In this document: in pieces, positions 1-7,273 of the stretch | Layout: every line of letters begins with the position of its first letter | Numbering within the stretch: the first letter of the stretch is position 1 | From: Pavlovales sp. CCMP2436 | Lineage: Eukaryota; Haptophyta; Pavlovophyceae; Pavlovales | NCBI GenBank assembly: GCA_026770615.1 | Contig: MU631525.1 | Coordinates: 44,953-58,856, forward strand | Reading direction: 5' to 3' | DNA: 13,904 nt | Translations under genes and position numbers: made by a program | Notes under the pieces: generated by a model | Databases searched by the model: none | The model's input: the letters and a program-made list of their open reading frames with translations, nothing else | What the model was told of the DNA's origin: nothing

Positions 1-2
1 CC

Positions 3-429
3 CGCGCACAGACCTTCTGCACTGCAGGCGGCCCCGCGTTCGCCGCCCTCGTGATTGGAGCCTTCGGCGAGTGGTCTGACGACCTGGAATCCTTCGTCGG
101 GGACCTCGCCAGCATGGGCGCAAGAGCGCTCCAAGCTCGCATGGGGGCCCCCTCCGCTGCGCAAGCGCGCAGCACTCTCCTGTGGAAGATGAGACAGGAG
201 ATCGGCATGTGCGCACTTCGAGGGCACGCCAAGATCATCATTGCGCGCACGATTGGAGCGCATCGGCACCGGCACCGGCAACGGCGGCGGCACACGCACT
301 GACAGCGACGACGACGGCAACCCCGACGAGTGGGCTGAGGGCGCGTACCACCTCCGCAGGGAGACACGGTTTGGGATCGGCGCCTCTAAGTATGCCGCCT
401 GGGTGACTACATGCCGCCTGAGTGACTGA
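3..429 (+). pseudogene. C-terminal fragment of an unidentified (possibly retroelement) protein, frameshifted
   Basis: An open frame enters from the left edge (frame of base 3) and runs to a stop at 300-302. Its readable part has a hydrophobic-acidic stretch (VIGAFGEWSDDLESFVGDLA) followed by a basic helical stretch (STLLWKMRQEIGMCALRGHA). In my judgement this layout resembles the tail of LINE-type reverse-transcriptase proteins in protists, but no catalytic motif lies inside the window, so the identity is a guess. After about base 240 the first frame turns into low-complexity His/Arg. A second frame from about 241 to 429 reads more naturally (RARLERIGTGTGNGGG, then an Asp-rich patch) and ends in TGA. 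This suggests a small indel near 240-250 moved the true tail into another frame. Both frames are short, and an unrelated gene fragment is equally possible. Confidence 0.3.
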
Positions 430-566
430 ACGTCGTCGCGCCTACACGCTCGGAGTCGACCACTTCTGAGACAGAATGTCTGCAACCCACTGCCTGCTGC
501 TCTTTTCGATTGTAAGTTAGTCGTAGTTTACCAACAACAACAAAAAGGGAAGGGAGAAGCCGGTAC

Positions 567-628
567 GCACTGTGGAAAATATACGAAAGCCCGCGCACGG
601 GGGGGGTCGTGCATCGCTCGGGCTTCAC
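567..628 (+). repeat. Left arm of a ~62-bp inverted repeat pair
   Basis: The reverse complement of this stretch matches 1513-1574 with only a few differences: the length of an internal C/G run and scattered changes in the AT-rich outer part. The best-conserved core is about 43 bp and spans the phrase gcccgcgcacgg through cgctcgggcttcac. Beyond the outer end the similarity fades within about 15 bp, and no clear target-site duplication is visible. The arms could be ends of a non-autonomous element, or an inverted partial copy of the upstream sequence of the F-box/ankyrin gene, because the right arm lies just before that gene. Confidence 0.8.
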
Positions 629-642
629 CGGGACAATATGTG

Positions 643-710
643 CCCCAGGTGGGGTATCACCGTCGGCCTCACGAGCCCCAGGTATGGTATCACCGTCCCC
701 AGGTAGGGTA
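643..710 (+). repeat. Cluster of a degenerate ~20-bp motif (left cluster)
   Basis: Three consecutive copies of a motif close to ccccaggtNNggtatcaccgt begin at about 643, 677 and 697; the last copy is shortened. Related copies occur beside the right inverted-repeat arm (1414-1512), and a single related copy occurs near 1149-1180 (atcaccgtcggc followed by gagcccggggtcgg). The function is unknown; such motifs could be protein-binding sites or decayed satellite units. Confidence 0.6.
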
Positions 711-1413
711 ATTGTTGGATACGCCGGTCTACGTCTTCTCTCGACTAGTCCTTGCAGCGCTAGTCGGTGCCCGTCGAGAAGTCGACGGGCGGCAGGTTCA
801 CATTAAACTACAAGATCTTCGACGAACGGAGACGATCAGTTCAAAAGCTGAGCGACTCAAGACCGCGACCTCTGAATAGCAACACAATCCAGTTGCAGCG
901 ACCGAAATAGTTGCGTCAGCAATTCGTGTTGCTATATCGAGCCATCGCTCATCACTGTGCTGTGGCTGCATATCTACCGAGTAGAATGAGCCAAACCAGC
1001 AACTGGTTCCCGTATGACACGGGTTGTGGCCAGTAAGTGTGTGCGGTGCTGTGTGCTGCAAGGCAGGAATGTAGGCAGTATAGCTTGGGTATATGCAATA
1101 GCCCTGATCAGTAGCTATAAGAGTATATACAATAGCCATACCGCCAACAGTAATCACCGTCGGCTGACGAGCCCGGGGTCGGAGGAAGTGGATTTAGTAA
1201 CTAATTTGATTAATTTTATTATTTTGCGCCCGGAAGACTTTTTCACACTCTCTAATATTGCAAAATATTTTGGCTAATATTGACCATATCTGGCCAGTGC
1301 CATGAAGGCCTACCCCCCCCTCCATCCCCCATAAGGCGTTGAAGTCACGGGGTTTAAATTATTTATTATGGCGATTTATTTTTAGCTCAAACTTTTTTTC
1401 TTTTTTTTACATC

Positions 1414-1512
1414 ACTGCCCGAGGTGGGGCTCATCACCAGAGACAACCAGCCCGAGGTGGGCCCCACCTCGGGTATCACCGCCGCGGCCACGGCCCGAGG
1501 TCGGGTTTCACA
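1414..1512 (+). repeat. Cluster of the degenerate ~20-bp motif with a perfect hairpin (right cluster)
   Basis: Copies of gcccgaggtNggg followed by tatcacc or similar begin near 1417, 1450 and 1493. Within it, 1451-1473 is a perfect hairpin with 11-bp arms (cccgaggtggg and cccacctcggg) around a single C, made by two motif copies lying head to head. The cluster abuts the right arm of the long inverted repeat and lies within 220 bp of the F-box/ankyrin start codon. A regulatory role is possible but unproven. Confidence 0.6.
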
Positions 1513-1574
1513 GTGAAGCCCGAGCGATGCACGACCCCCCCCCCGTGCGCGGGCTTCCGTATTTTTTTCACAGG
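1513..1574 (-). repeat. Right arm of the ~62-bp inverted repeat pair
   Basis: This is the reverse-complement partner of 567-628. It contains a nine- or ten-base C run where the left arm has a shorter G run, consistent with slippage. It is followed after 60 bp by the ATG of the F-box/ankyrin pseudogene, so it may be that gene's own upstream sequence, copied in inverse orientation on the left. Confidence 0.8.
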
Positions 1575-1634
1575 GTGTGCTGGCATCCAGCTCCCCGCCC
1601 CTGCAGCTGCCGCGGTGCCGGTAGCTGAATAAGG

Positions 1635-2714
1635 ATGGCCGCTCCGAGTTCCGACGAGCTCAGAGCCGAGCCGGGCCGGGAGCTTTCGCCGTTCAGCGCC
1701 CCTGGCCAGGGACCTGCTCCGCACCATCGTCAAGCGCCTCGCCGACGCCGACCTCACGCCCTTCCGGCTCGTGTGCAGGGCCTTCCGCGACCACTCGAGC
1801 CCGGCGCAGAAGATGTGCCGCGTGGACTTCCTCCGCACGCGTGCGCTTTCGGTGTTCGCGTGGGAGCGCATGCCAGGGTTCGCTGCCTGACCGGGCATGC
1901 TCTACTTCGCCGCGCGTGTCGGCTGCGTGGCGGTACTTGAGGAGCTGGTCGACAACCGACAGTGCGGGCTCGAAGAAGGTGCATGCTTTGGAGCTGCAGA
2001 GCTCGCCCCGACAGTGCGCGCATTAACGGCCGTCGCGAGCAGGCGCTTGTGGACCCTTGTAGCGACCAAGGTGGCGGGTGGGCCAACGCAGGCGGCTGCA
2101 AGCGCGTTCGCCAATGAGGCCTTCACAGCCGCCGCCGCCGAGGCGCCGGGCGAGCAGGTGCTCGTGAGCACGCACTACGTCGACGAGGGCGCGATGGCCG
2201 GCGGGGCCGAGGTGCGCGCCGAGGTGGCGCTCCCGCTGCTGCTCCGCCTTCTTCCCGGCGATGCGCTCCGCGCTGCCGTCAAGCTTCTCCCCGGCGCCGA
2301 CCTTGCGGGAAGACTGAACGTGCATGGCTGCTGCCGAGAAGACTGAACGCGCTGACCTGGCTCCGCTCGCGCGGCTGCCCGTGGGAGAGCACTCCCTCCT
2401 GGCTTGCTGCTCAGGGAGGGCATCTCGAGGCGCTGCGGTACGCACATGAGCATGGCTGTCCGTGGGGCGATACAACCTGTCCATATCTTGCTGATGGTGG
2501 GCACCTCGAGGTGCTGCGGTACGCGCACGAGCACGGCTGCCCGTGGGACAGCGACACCAGCGTGAGTGCTTCTGTTGGAGGTTATTTCGAGATACAGCGG
2601 TACGCGCACAGGCACGGCTGCCCGTGGGACTTCGACAAGTGCCTTGCTGGGGCCATGCGTAATGGGCATGCCGCGGTGGCAGAGTACTTACGCGCAGCAC
2701 AGCCGGCCGTGTGA
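1635..2714 (+). pseudogene. F-box-like / ankyrin-repeat protein gene, broken by three lesions
   Basis: The start ATG (MAAPSSDEL...) is at 1635. An F-box-like stretch follows (RDLLRTIVKRLADADLTPFR, then LVCRAFRDHS), but in frame 1 instead of frame 3; removing one base from the C run at 1699-1702 would join them. Frame 1 continues through a segment ending FAWERMPGF, meets a TGA at 1888-1890, then resumes as MLYFAARVGCVAVLEELVDN, typical of the linker before ankyrin repeats in algal F-box/ankyrin families. About 110 less recognisable residues follow. The C-terminal part, in frame 3 from about 2340 to the TGA at 2712, has ankyrin repeats with a 27-residue period marked by GCPW, GGHLEVLRYAHEH and similar. 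Frame 1 and frame 3 are bridged by a 29-bp duplication (2309-2337). F-box proteins bind Skp1/cullin-1 ligases and ankyrin repeats recruit substrates; this copy is unlikely to make a full protein. The decayed state assumes no assembly errors. Confidence 0.75.
2309..2349 (+). repeat. 29-bp tandem duplication inside the ankyrin pseudogene
   Basis: The 12-mer gaagactgaacg occurs at 2309-2320 and again at 2338-2349, exactly 29 bp apart, with weaker similarity after it. Since 29 is not a multiple of three, the duplication moves the frame from 1 to 3. On both sides the encoded phrase starts GRLN or RRLN, and reading straight from the first copy into the sequence after the second gives a continuous ankyrin frame. 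It is therefore a frame-breaking insertion, not an intron (too short, and no GT-AG pair removes the right number of bases). Confidence 0.75.
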
Positions 2715-2761
2715 GCAGCTACTGAGCTGCTGCTGAGATCTGCGATTGGCATACTGCAGCA

Positions 2762-2866
2762 GGACTCACAGGAGGGCACATCGAGGTAACTGCAATACGC
2801 GCGGCTCGACGGGCGGACCCCGCCGCTGCAGCTTGCTGCTTGGTGAGTGCGCGCCGGGTGCGCTAG
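2762..2866 (+). pseudogene. Decayed ankyrin repeat scrap
   Basis: Frame 2 encodes GLTGGHIEVTAIRAARRADP and a further Ala/Cys-rich stretch up to a TAG near 2866. GGHIEV matches the helix-capping phrase GGHLEV of the upstream ankyrin repeats, and gcacatcgagg matches the DNA of those repeats. No HGCPW signature remains. This is probably a former extra repeat, or the end of another paralogue, downstream of the present stop codon. Confidence 0.4.
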
Positions 2867-3951
2867 CTGGCATCGTAACTTCCAGTTTTGGTCCACGCAC
2901 GGTGATGTGCAGTCTGTAACCGCACGGCTCGTCTATATACGACGGCACTGCGTTTACGCAACAAGCAGCCTGTTTTATGATGTATGTAACTAGGTAACGG
3001 CCGCTTTACTCATTCAGAACTGGAAAATTTATAAATTCAGACATGAATTTCCTCTGATGTATGCAAGACTTCTTCTTTGGCATTCTCGACTCCTGATTAA
3101 CATTATTACAAAATGACCAAAAGACCACCCACCTCAAATAAGTACAACTTATATTTAATTGATGTGAAATTTGCAGCGAGCGCACCGTCGGCGGTTGAAG
3201 CAAATCACCAACCGCATGATCGGCGGGGCTCCAATCTAAAGCATAGCCACGGGTTAGTTAGTTAGTATGACCCTTCAACAAACCCGCAAACGCCTAAGGC
3301 GTTGAGGGAGGTGGCTTACATGATATCTGCAGTGGGAGGGGGCGCTCAGCCCCCCTGGGCAGCAATCAGCCTTGATGATGGCTACAATGTGTGTGTGCTC
3401 GACTGGTAGCCACAGGCCCACACGGCGACGCGGCCCACGACTCGCCGCCTATCAGTGAGTGATATGGGAGGGATGCGACCCCCGTTTGATGCACCTGAAT
3501 GCGATCACCAAGTCCCGCGAACAGGCAGGACGACACGTTGTAGCAGGGTGACGTACATCGGCTTTCATCGGACAAGTCCGGGATTCGTCGGATCGAGCGC
3601 TGTCAGCGCTTGACCCGGGATCCGTGGTGGACGGCGTCGATCGACTCGATGGCTAAGCGTTGGCGGTGGCGCAACTGCGCTCGCCTTAGTCCTTCTTGCC
3701 GGTGCCCGTGGTCCTAGCCTTCACCTTGTGGCCAGAAAGCACGTGCGGCTTCTTCTGCGTCGCGTGCAAGTGGTGCTCTGTGTAGCCATAGGTGCCCAAC
3801 TAATTTAATCTGGGCAAAAGAGAATTGGGCAGCTCATTCGATCATCTGGGTTGATCACAGTTGGACAGTTTGCAGTTGGCTGCGAGCGGGACGCGCATTC
3901 GATGAAAGCAGGAGAGTATGAGGTTCACTTGGCGGCGTGCAGGTCTCCGGC
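2867..3951. other. Non-coding region between the ankyrin pseudogene and the ARM-BTB gene
   Basis: No convincing protein gene is seen. The left half (2940-3170) is AT-rich. Small palindromes occur: acgcctaaggcgt near 3290, and agcgct-gtc-agcgct near 3597-3611. A short minus-strand frame at 3686-3799 with strikingly G/C-ending codons is described as a finding. The right end is the likely 3' untranslated region of the minus-strand ARM-BTB gene; no clear AATAAA signal was found. Confidence 0.6.
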
Positions 3952-5375
3952 TCACGCCGCGCGCGGCCGCTTGCGCGTCGAGTGCGAGCCGTCCGCCTGC
4001 GGGTCAAGCTCCACGAGGCGGCTGGCCTGCTCGGTGACGACGCCGGCCAGCTCCGCATTGACGCTGGCCTGCTTGAGCATGATGTCCTCCGCGATGGCCA
4101 GGGCAGCCTCCAGGTACTGCTTCCTGAACTCTTTCCACTCCGGCTGCTTGAGCACTGTTGCCACATTCTCAGCCACCACCGCGTGCGCCGCGTCGACGAG
4201 CTCCGGCACATCGGCGGCGCACGGCTTGAGCTGCAGCAGCACGGCGAGGCAGTTGTCCGCGCTGAGCGAGTCGCGCACCGTGCGCTCGCACCGCTCGAGC
4301 ACGCGCGCCGCCGCGTCTGCGCCGCCGCCCTCGCCGCCGGGCACACCACGCACCTTGGCCGCGAGGCAGAGCAGCTCGAGCCGCACGTCGAGGGAGGCCG
4401 GGAGCGGTGCGTGGCCCATTGCGTGCAGCTGGCCGAGCAGCGCGAGGTGCGCGGCCGACGAGAAGTCCGGGTCGGGCTTGACGACGCCGCCCACATCCTC
4501 CGCCGTGCCGCCACGCAACAGCCTCTCGTAGTAGGGCGACGCATGCGCGAGCAGCAGCCGGCTGCCGCCAATTGTGTCGCCGTTTTCGCATTCGAAGACC
4601 ACGTCGTGCCCCTTCTCCACCGGGCCGGCGAGCGACGCGAGCGACGCGTAGCCCTCAGCGAGCGTATCGCGCTTGGCGCGCAGGCCACAGATCTCCACAT
4701 CGCGCTCTGCAACGAGGGCGCAGCTCTTGCGATGCGTGCACCTCAGTGCGCGTTCGGTGTCGTTCTGCGTCGGGCAGAGCGCGCGCAGTGCGTTGTGCGC
4801 CATGTCGGCCCACTCGCAATCGGGTGAATGCGCACCAGCCGCCAGCGCGCCCGCAGCTCCGTGCTCCTCTACCAGCTCGCGCAGCCGCGGATCATCCAAG
4901 GCGAGGCGATCCAAAGCGATGCAGGCATATTCACCGCCGGCAGCATACGAGCAGGCGCGCAACGGGCTCACGAGCGAGATCAGCGGTGGCAGCGCGCCCG
5001 CCTCCACGATGAGCGCGCGGGTAGGCTTCTCCATCGCGAGCCATCCAATAGCATCCGTGGGTTCGCCTTGCCCTGCTCGGTGCCAGCGCGCAGTAGCGCC
5101 ACGAGCGGCAGCAGCGCGCCCGCCTCCACGATGAGCGCGCTTGTAGGCTTCTCCATCGCAAGCCAGTAAATTGCATACGCCGCGTTCGCCTTGCCCTGCT
5201 CAGTGCCAGTGCGCAGCAGCGCGATGAGCAGCAGCAGCGCGCCCGCCTGAACGATGAGCGCGCAGTTCACATCGTTGGTCTTAGCCTGATCCGCCAGCGC
5301 GGCTGCGGCGCTCGCCTGGTCTGCGCCGTCTAGTCCCCGCAGGCGCGCGACCAGCGCCTGGATGATGGCCGCCAT
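3952..5375 (-). CDS. Armadillo-repeat / BTB / BACK-like protein, one apparent 1-bp frameshift
   Basis: Read on the minus strand from the ATG at 5375 (MAAIIQALVARLRGL...), the first ~105 codons encode armadillo repeats of 41 residues (VEAGALLPLVALLRAGTEQG, then a helix ending WLAMEKPT). The frame then breaks at about 5060/5061 and resumes in the frame ending at the TGA at 3952-3954, giving about 474 residues in all. The second part has a further armadillo repeat, then a BTB domain (about residues 255-345; starts KGHDVVFECENGD, contains LLLAHASPYYERLLRGG) and a BACK-like helical region (CERTVRDSLSADNCLAVLLQ, AHAVVAENVATVL). It ends in a basic, possibly nuclear-localising TRKRPRAA. ARM-BTB proteins such as plant ARIA/ABAP1 act in the nucleus or as cullin-3 adaptors; the same role here is inference. 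The break is pinpointed by repeat length: the distal 123-bp unit is 122 bp. It may be a real mutation, allele or sequencing error; otherwise the gene looks well preserved. Confidence 0.78.
5008..5263 (-). repeat. Near-identical 123-bp armadillo-coding tandem repeats
   Basis: The marker gatgagcgcgc begins at 5008, 5130 and 5253 (plus-strand numbering), giving spacings of 122 and 123 bp. The units encode 41-residue armadillo repeats and are far more alike in DNA than is needed for protein function, implying recent duplication or gene conversion. The 122-bp unit carries the frameshift. Confidence 0.85.
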
Positions 5376-5495
5376 CGCGCTGGAGAGGCTGGAGATCGGG
5401 CTGGTTTACGGATTTCAAGAGTTGTTGAGAATTATGAATTATCCCGATCAAGGCTGGATTTCCCGCGCTTGACGCGAAGAGCGTCGACGGGACGG

Positions 5496-5578
5496 GCCCC
5501 TTGGTGCCGCTGCGTCTGCCGGAAGAGCCCCTAAGTGCCGCTGAGGTGCTTCAGCCGTAAAAGCCCCTTGGTGCCGCT
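5496..5578 (+). repeat. Three copies of a 16-bp repeat
   Basis: gccccttggtgccgct is found at 5496-5511 and 5563-5578, and a two-mismatch version (gcccctaagtgccgct) at 5527-5542. The spacings are 31 and 36 bp. They lie 120-200 bp upstream of the ARM-BTB start codon (that gene is on the other strand), where regulatory elements would be expected. No known motif is recognised. Confidence 0.6.
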
Positions 5579-5733
5579 CCGCTGAAGTGCGTCGGTAGAT
5601 ACACGGCTTGTCGAGATGATCTAAAAACAGATTGAGTAAGGAAAGCGGCGCTCACTTACCCGTGGATTCCAATACTGGGTAAGGACCGAGGCGCGGACCC
5701 GTCGAGAGTCACAAGTCCGGAATCAATTTTCCA

Positions 5734-5978
5734 TCAAACTTTGAAGATCTCCATAGACGTAGAATTTGACGAGGAACAACATTGTTACTGTGTCCTGGTA
5801 GCATATTCTAACGGAAATGACGAGAAAATGGCCTCCAAAGTGAGGGTGGATTTTGGCTGCAAAACCACCAACTTCGGAGGCCGTTTTCAAGACGATCCCG
5901 TTGAAATCAGGTGTTAGGCCCACTCGCCGAAGTTGTTCCTCATCAAATTCTACTTCTAGGGATGTCTTCAGGTGTTCA
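5734..5978. repeat. Foldback element: 109-bp imperfect inverted repeat with a 27-nt loop
   Basis: The reverse complement of 5734-5842 aligns without gaps to 5870-5978 over 109 positions, with about 72 identities by hand count. The strongest blocks are a 22-bp segment with one mismatch (gttgttcct[c/a][g/a]tcaaattctac type, at 5932-5953 on the right), an outer block near gtcttca, and an inner block ggaggcc plus tttt. The middle is much weaker. A transcript from either strand could fold into a long hairpin, and the DNA could form a cruciform. It resembles a MITE/foldback element or a hairpin RNA precursor; neither is proven. No flanking target duplication is evident. Confidence 0.75.
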
Positions 5979-6008
5979 AAGCAATTGATACGAATACTCC
6001 GTGGAAAT

Positions 6009-6027
6009 ATTCACCCTGAGGGTGAAT
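6009..6027. repeat. Perfect short palindrome (9-bp arms, 1-nt centre)
   Basis: attcaccct and agggtgaat flank a single G. It lies just beyond the right arm of the foldback. Its function is unknown. Confidence 0.7.
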
Positions 6028-6094
6028 CTTTCTTTATTAGTAAATAAATTCATTACCCGATATTGAGCTCCACGGGTAGTAACGACTACAGTAG

Positions 6095-6132
6095 AGAGGG
6101 AATTCACCTCTATCCAAGGCGTGAATTCCTCT
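6095..6132. repeat. Hairpin with 12-bp stem containing an EcoRI-like core
   Basis: agagggaattcac at 6095-6107 pairs with gtgaattcctct at 6121-6132, with one extra G bulged out and a 13-nt loop. It lies between the foldback and the microsatellite. Confidence 0.65.
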
Positions 6133-6293
6133 CAGCGCAGCTGGACTGTGAGTCCGGACAAGTTTAGATCTATTTCGGTAAACCCGACACAGGTCGGATA
6201 ACAGGGTGTCGCGGGCAAAAAGAAACCGAAATGTTGACATCTCTCGCTCTCTCACTCTCTCGCTTTCTGGTTTTCTTCCTCCCTTCCTCCTCT

Positions 6294-6294
<1 letters not shown>

Positions 6295-6328
<34 letters not shown>

Positions 6329-6346
6329 CGCGCGCGCGCGCGCGCG

Positions 6347-6404
<58 letters not shown>
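6295..6404. repeat. Compound microsatellite: C33, then (GC)12, then (CT)27
   Basis: Thirty-three consecutive C residues (6295-6327) run directly into about twelve GC dinucleotides (to 6351) and then about twenty-seven CT dinucleotides (to 6404), followed by degenerate ctta/ctct. On the minus strand this reads (AG)n-(GC)n-Gn. Long alternating GC favours Z-DNA, poly-G favours quadruplex DNA, and homopurine mirror repeats favour triplex DNA. The stated lengths are those in this assembly; such tracts are often mis-sized. Confidence 0.95.
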
Positions 6405-6407
<3 letters not shown>

Positions 6408-6469
6408 TCTTACTCTAACTAAGTCGTATAGTAAAACTCGTTATGTATGTTATCATACCACTTCTACCG

Positions 6470-6495
6470 CCTGGGGTGCAGTTGCTGCATCCAGG
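6470..6495. repeat. Compact hairpin with tri-nucleotide loop
   Basis: cctggggtgcag pairs with ctgcatccagg around the loop ttg, with a one-base bulge or mismatch. It does not match the histone-mRNA stem-loop consensus, and there is no T run after it. The role is unknown. Confidence 0.5.
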
Positions 6496-7273
6496 TAGCC
6501 CGAGTGTCAGCTTCTGATTGTCACTCTGTTGAGTTTCAGCGTCACCTTGCGGCATGATACCAACACGCCGACCGATCTCCGAAGTAAGCGATTTCGTTTC
6601 GAGTTTTGTTGAAGATAGGTTCCACTGCGGTGTTTTGCGGCCTCACGCAGCCACGCAGTCCACATTGCGCCGCATGACAGAAGTCGTCGGGAGCCTATTG
6701 CAGTGCCGAAGCACACACGCTGAGCACTACAAACACAGATAATTATTTCTCTGTACGTCTTCAGCTAAAACCAAGGCCGCCCCAGTAAAACCCTACTGCA
6801 TAAAACAATTGCTCGCTTTTCGAGACGCCTTAAAACTTTCTGCAGCGTCGTAACTTCATTTCTATAATTATGACGTAATTTCAACTCTTAGCGTCAAAAC
6901 ATCATTTCGACTTTTAGCTATTGGAAAACTTAGCCCTATTTTGAAGAAAAATTACAGAATCTTGCAAGACGGTTCCAACTGTTGGGACAGCAGTTTAGAA
7001 GCCCATGGGTATTCTTTTCTTGATTTCCCCAGTGGGGTTTTTCTGTGGAGGAGTTCACGTCGCTCCCACTTGCGGGCCGTGTCGCCTCAAAAGGTAGAGA
7101 GACTGCGCTCCCGTCTATAGAAGAGGCATTATAACATACCAAAACAGATTTACTTGTTTTTCTAACGCCTGTATATCAGAGAGCTTCAACACCCGACATG
7201 TAAAGTTATAGGCAAATAGTCATGCATTTCCCATACTTCACTGGACTGAGAGCTGGCAACGAAGACGGGCTCA

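Larger units (their letters stand above)
430..1634. other. Non-coding region upstream of the F-box/ankyrin pseudogene
   Basis: No credible coding frame is seen. GC content is clearly lower than in the flanking coding DNA, especially at 1195-1265 and 1360-1412, where AT-rich and poly-pyrimidine runs occur. The region holds a pair of inverted repeats, two clusters of a short degenerate motif, a copy of a dispersed repeat near 723-779, and a 15-bp direct repeat (1089-1103 and 1123-1137, one mismatch, 34 bp apart). The right half immediately precedes the ATG at 1635 and would contain that gene's promoter, although no TATA box or other core element can be named with confidence. Confidence 0.7.
5376..7273. 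other. Long non-coding region rich in repeats and hairpins
   Basis: This lies between the 5' end of the ARM-BTB gene and the 3' end of the surface-protein gene, both on the minus strand. It should contain the ARM-BTB promoter (near 5376-5600) and the 3' untranslated region of the surface-protein gene (near 7000-7273). Only short, unsupported frames occur. Notable contents are the 16-bp repeats, the foldback, hairpins and the compound microsatellite listed separately. From about 6500 to 7270 I see nothing specific beyond moderately AT-rich DNA. Confidence 0.65.

Noticed and set aside
3366..3575. 69-codon minus-strand frame
   Set aside because: No motif, ordinary codon use and mixed composition; it looks like chance.
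3855..4827. Long open frames in other registers across the ARM-BTB gene on both strands
   Set aside because: They are Arg/Ser/Ala-rich shadows of GC-rich coding DNA; the armadillo and BTB motifs are found only in the annotated frames.
5723..6047. Two small frames on opposite strands inside the foldback
   Set aside because: They arise from the inverted-repeat arms, and the matching right-arm register contains stops; no protein family is recognised.
6206..6422. Plus-strand frames with poly-Pro and Leu-Ser repeats
   Set aside because: They merely translate the C-run, GC and CT microsatellite.
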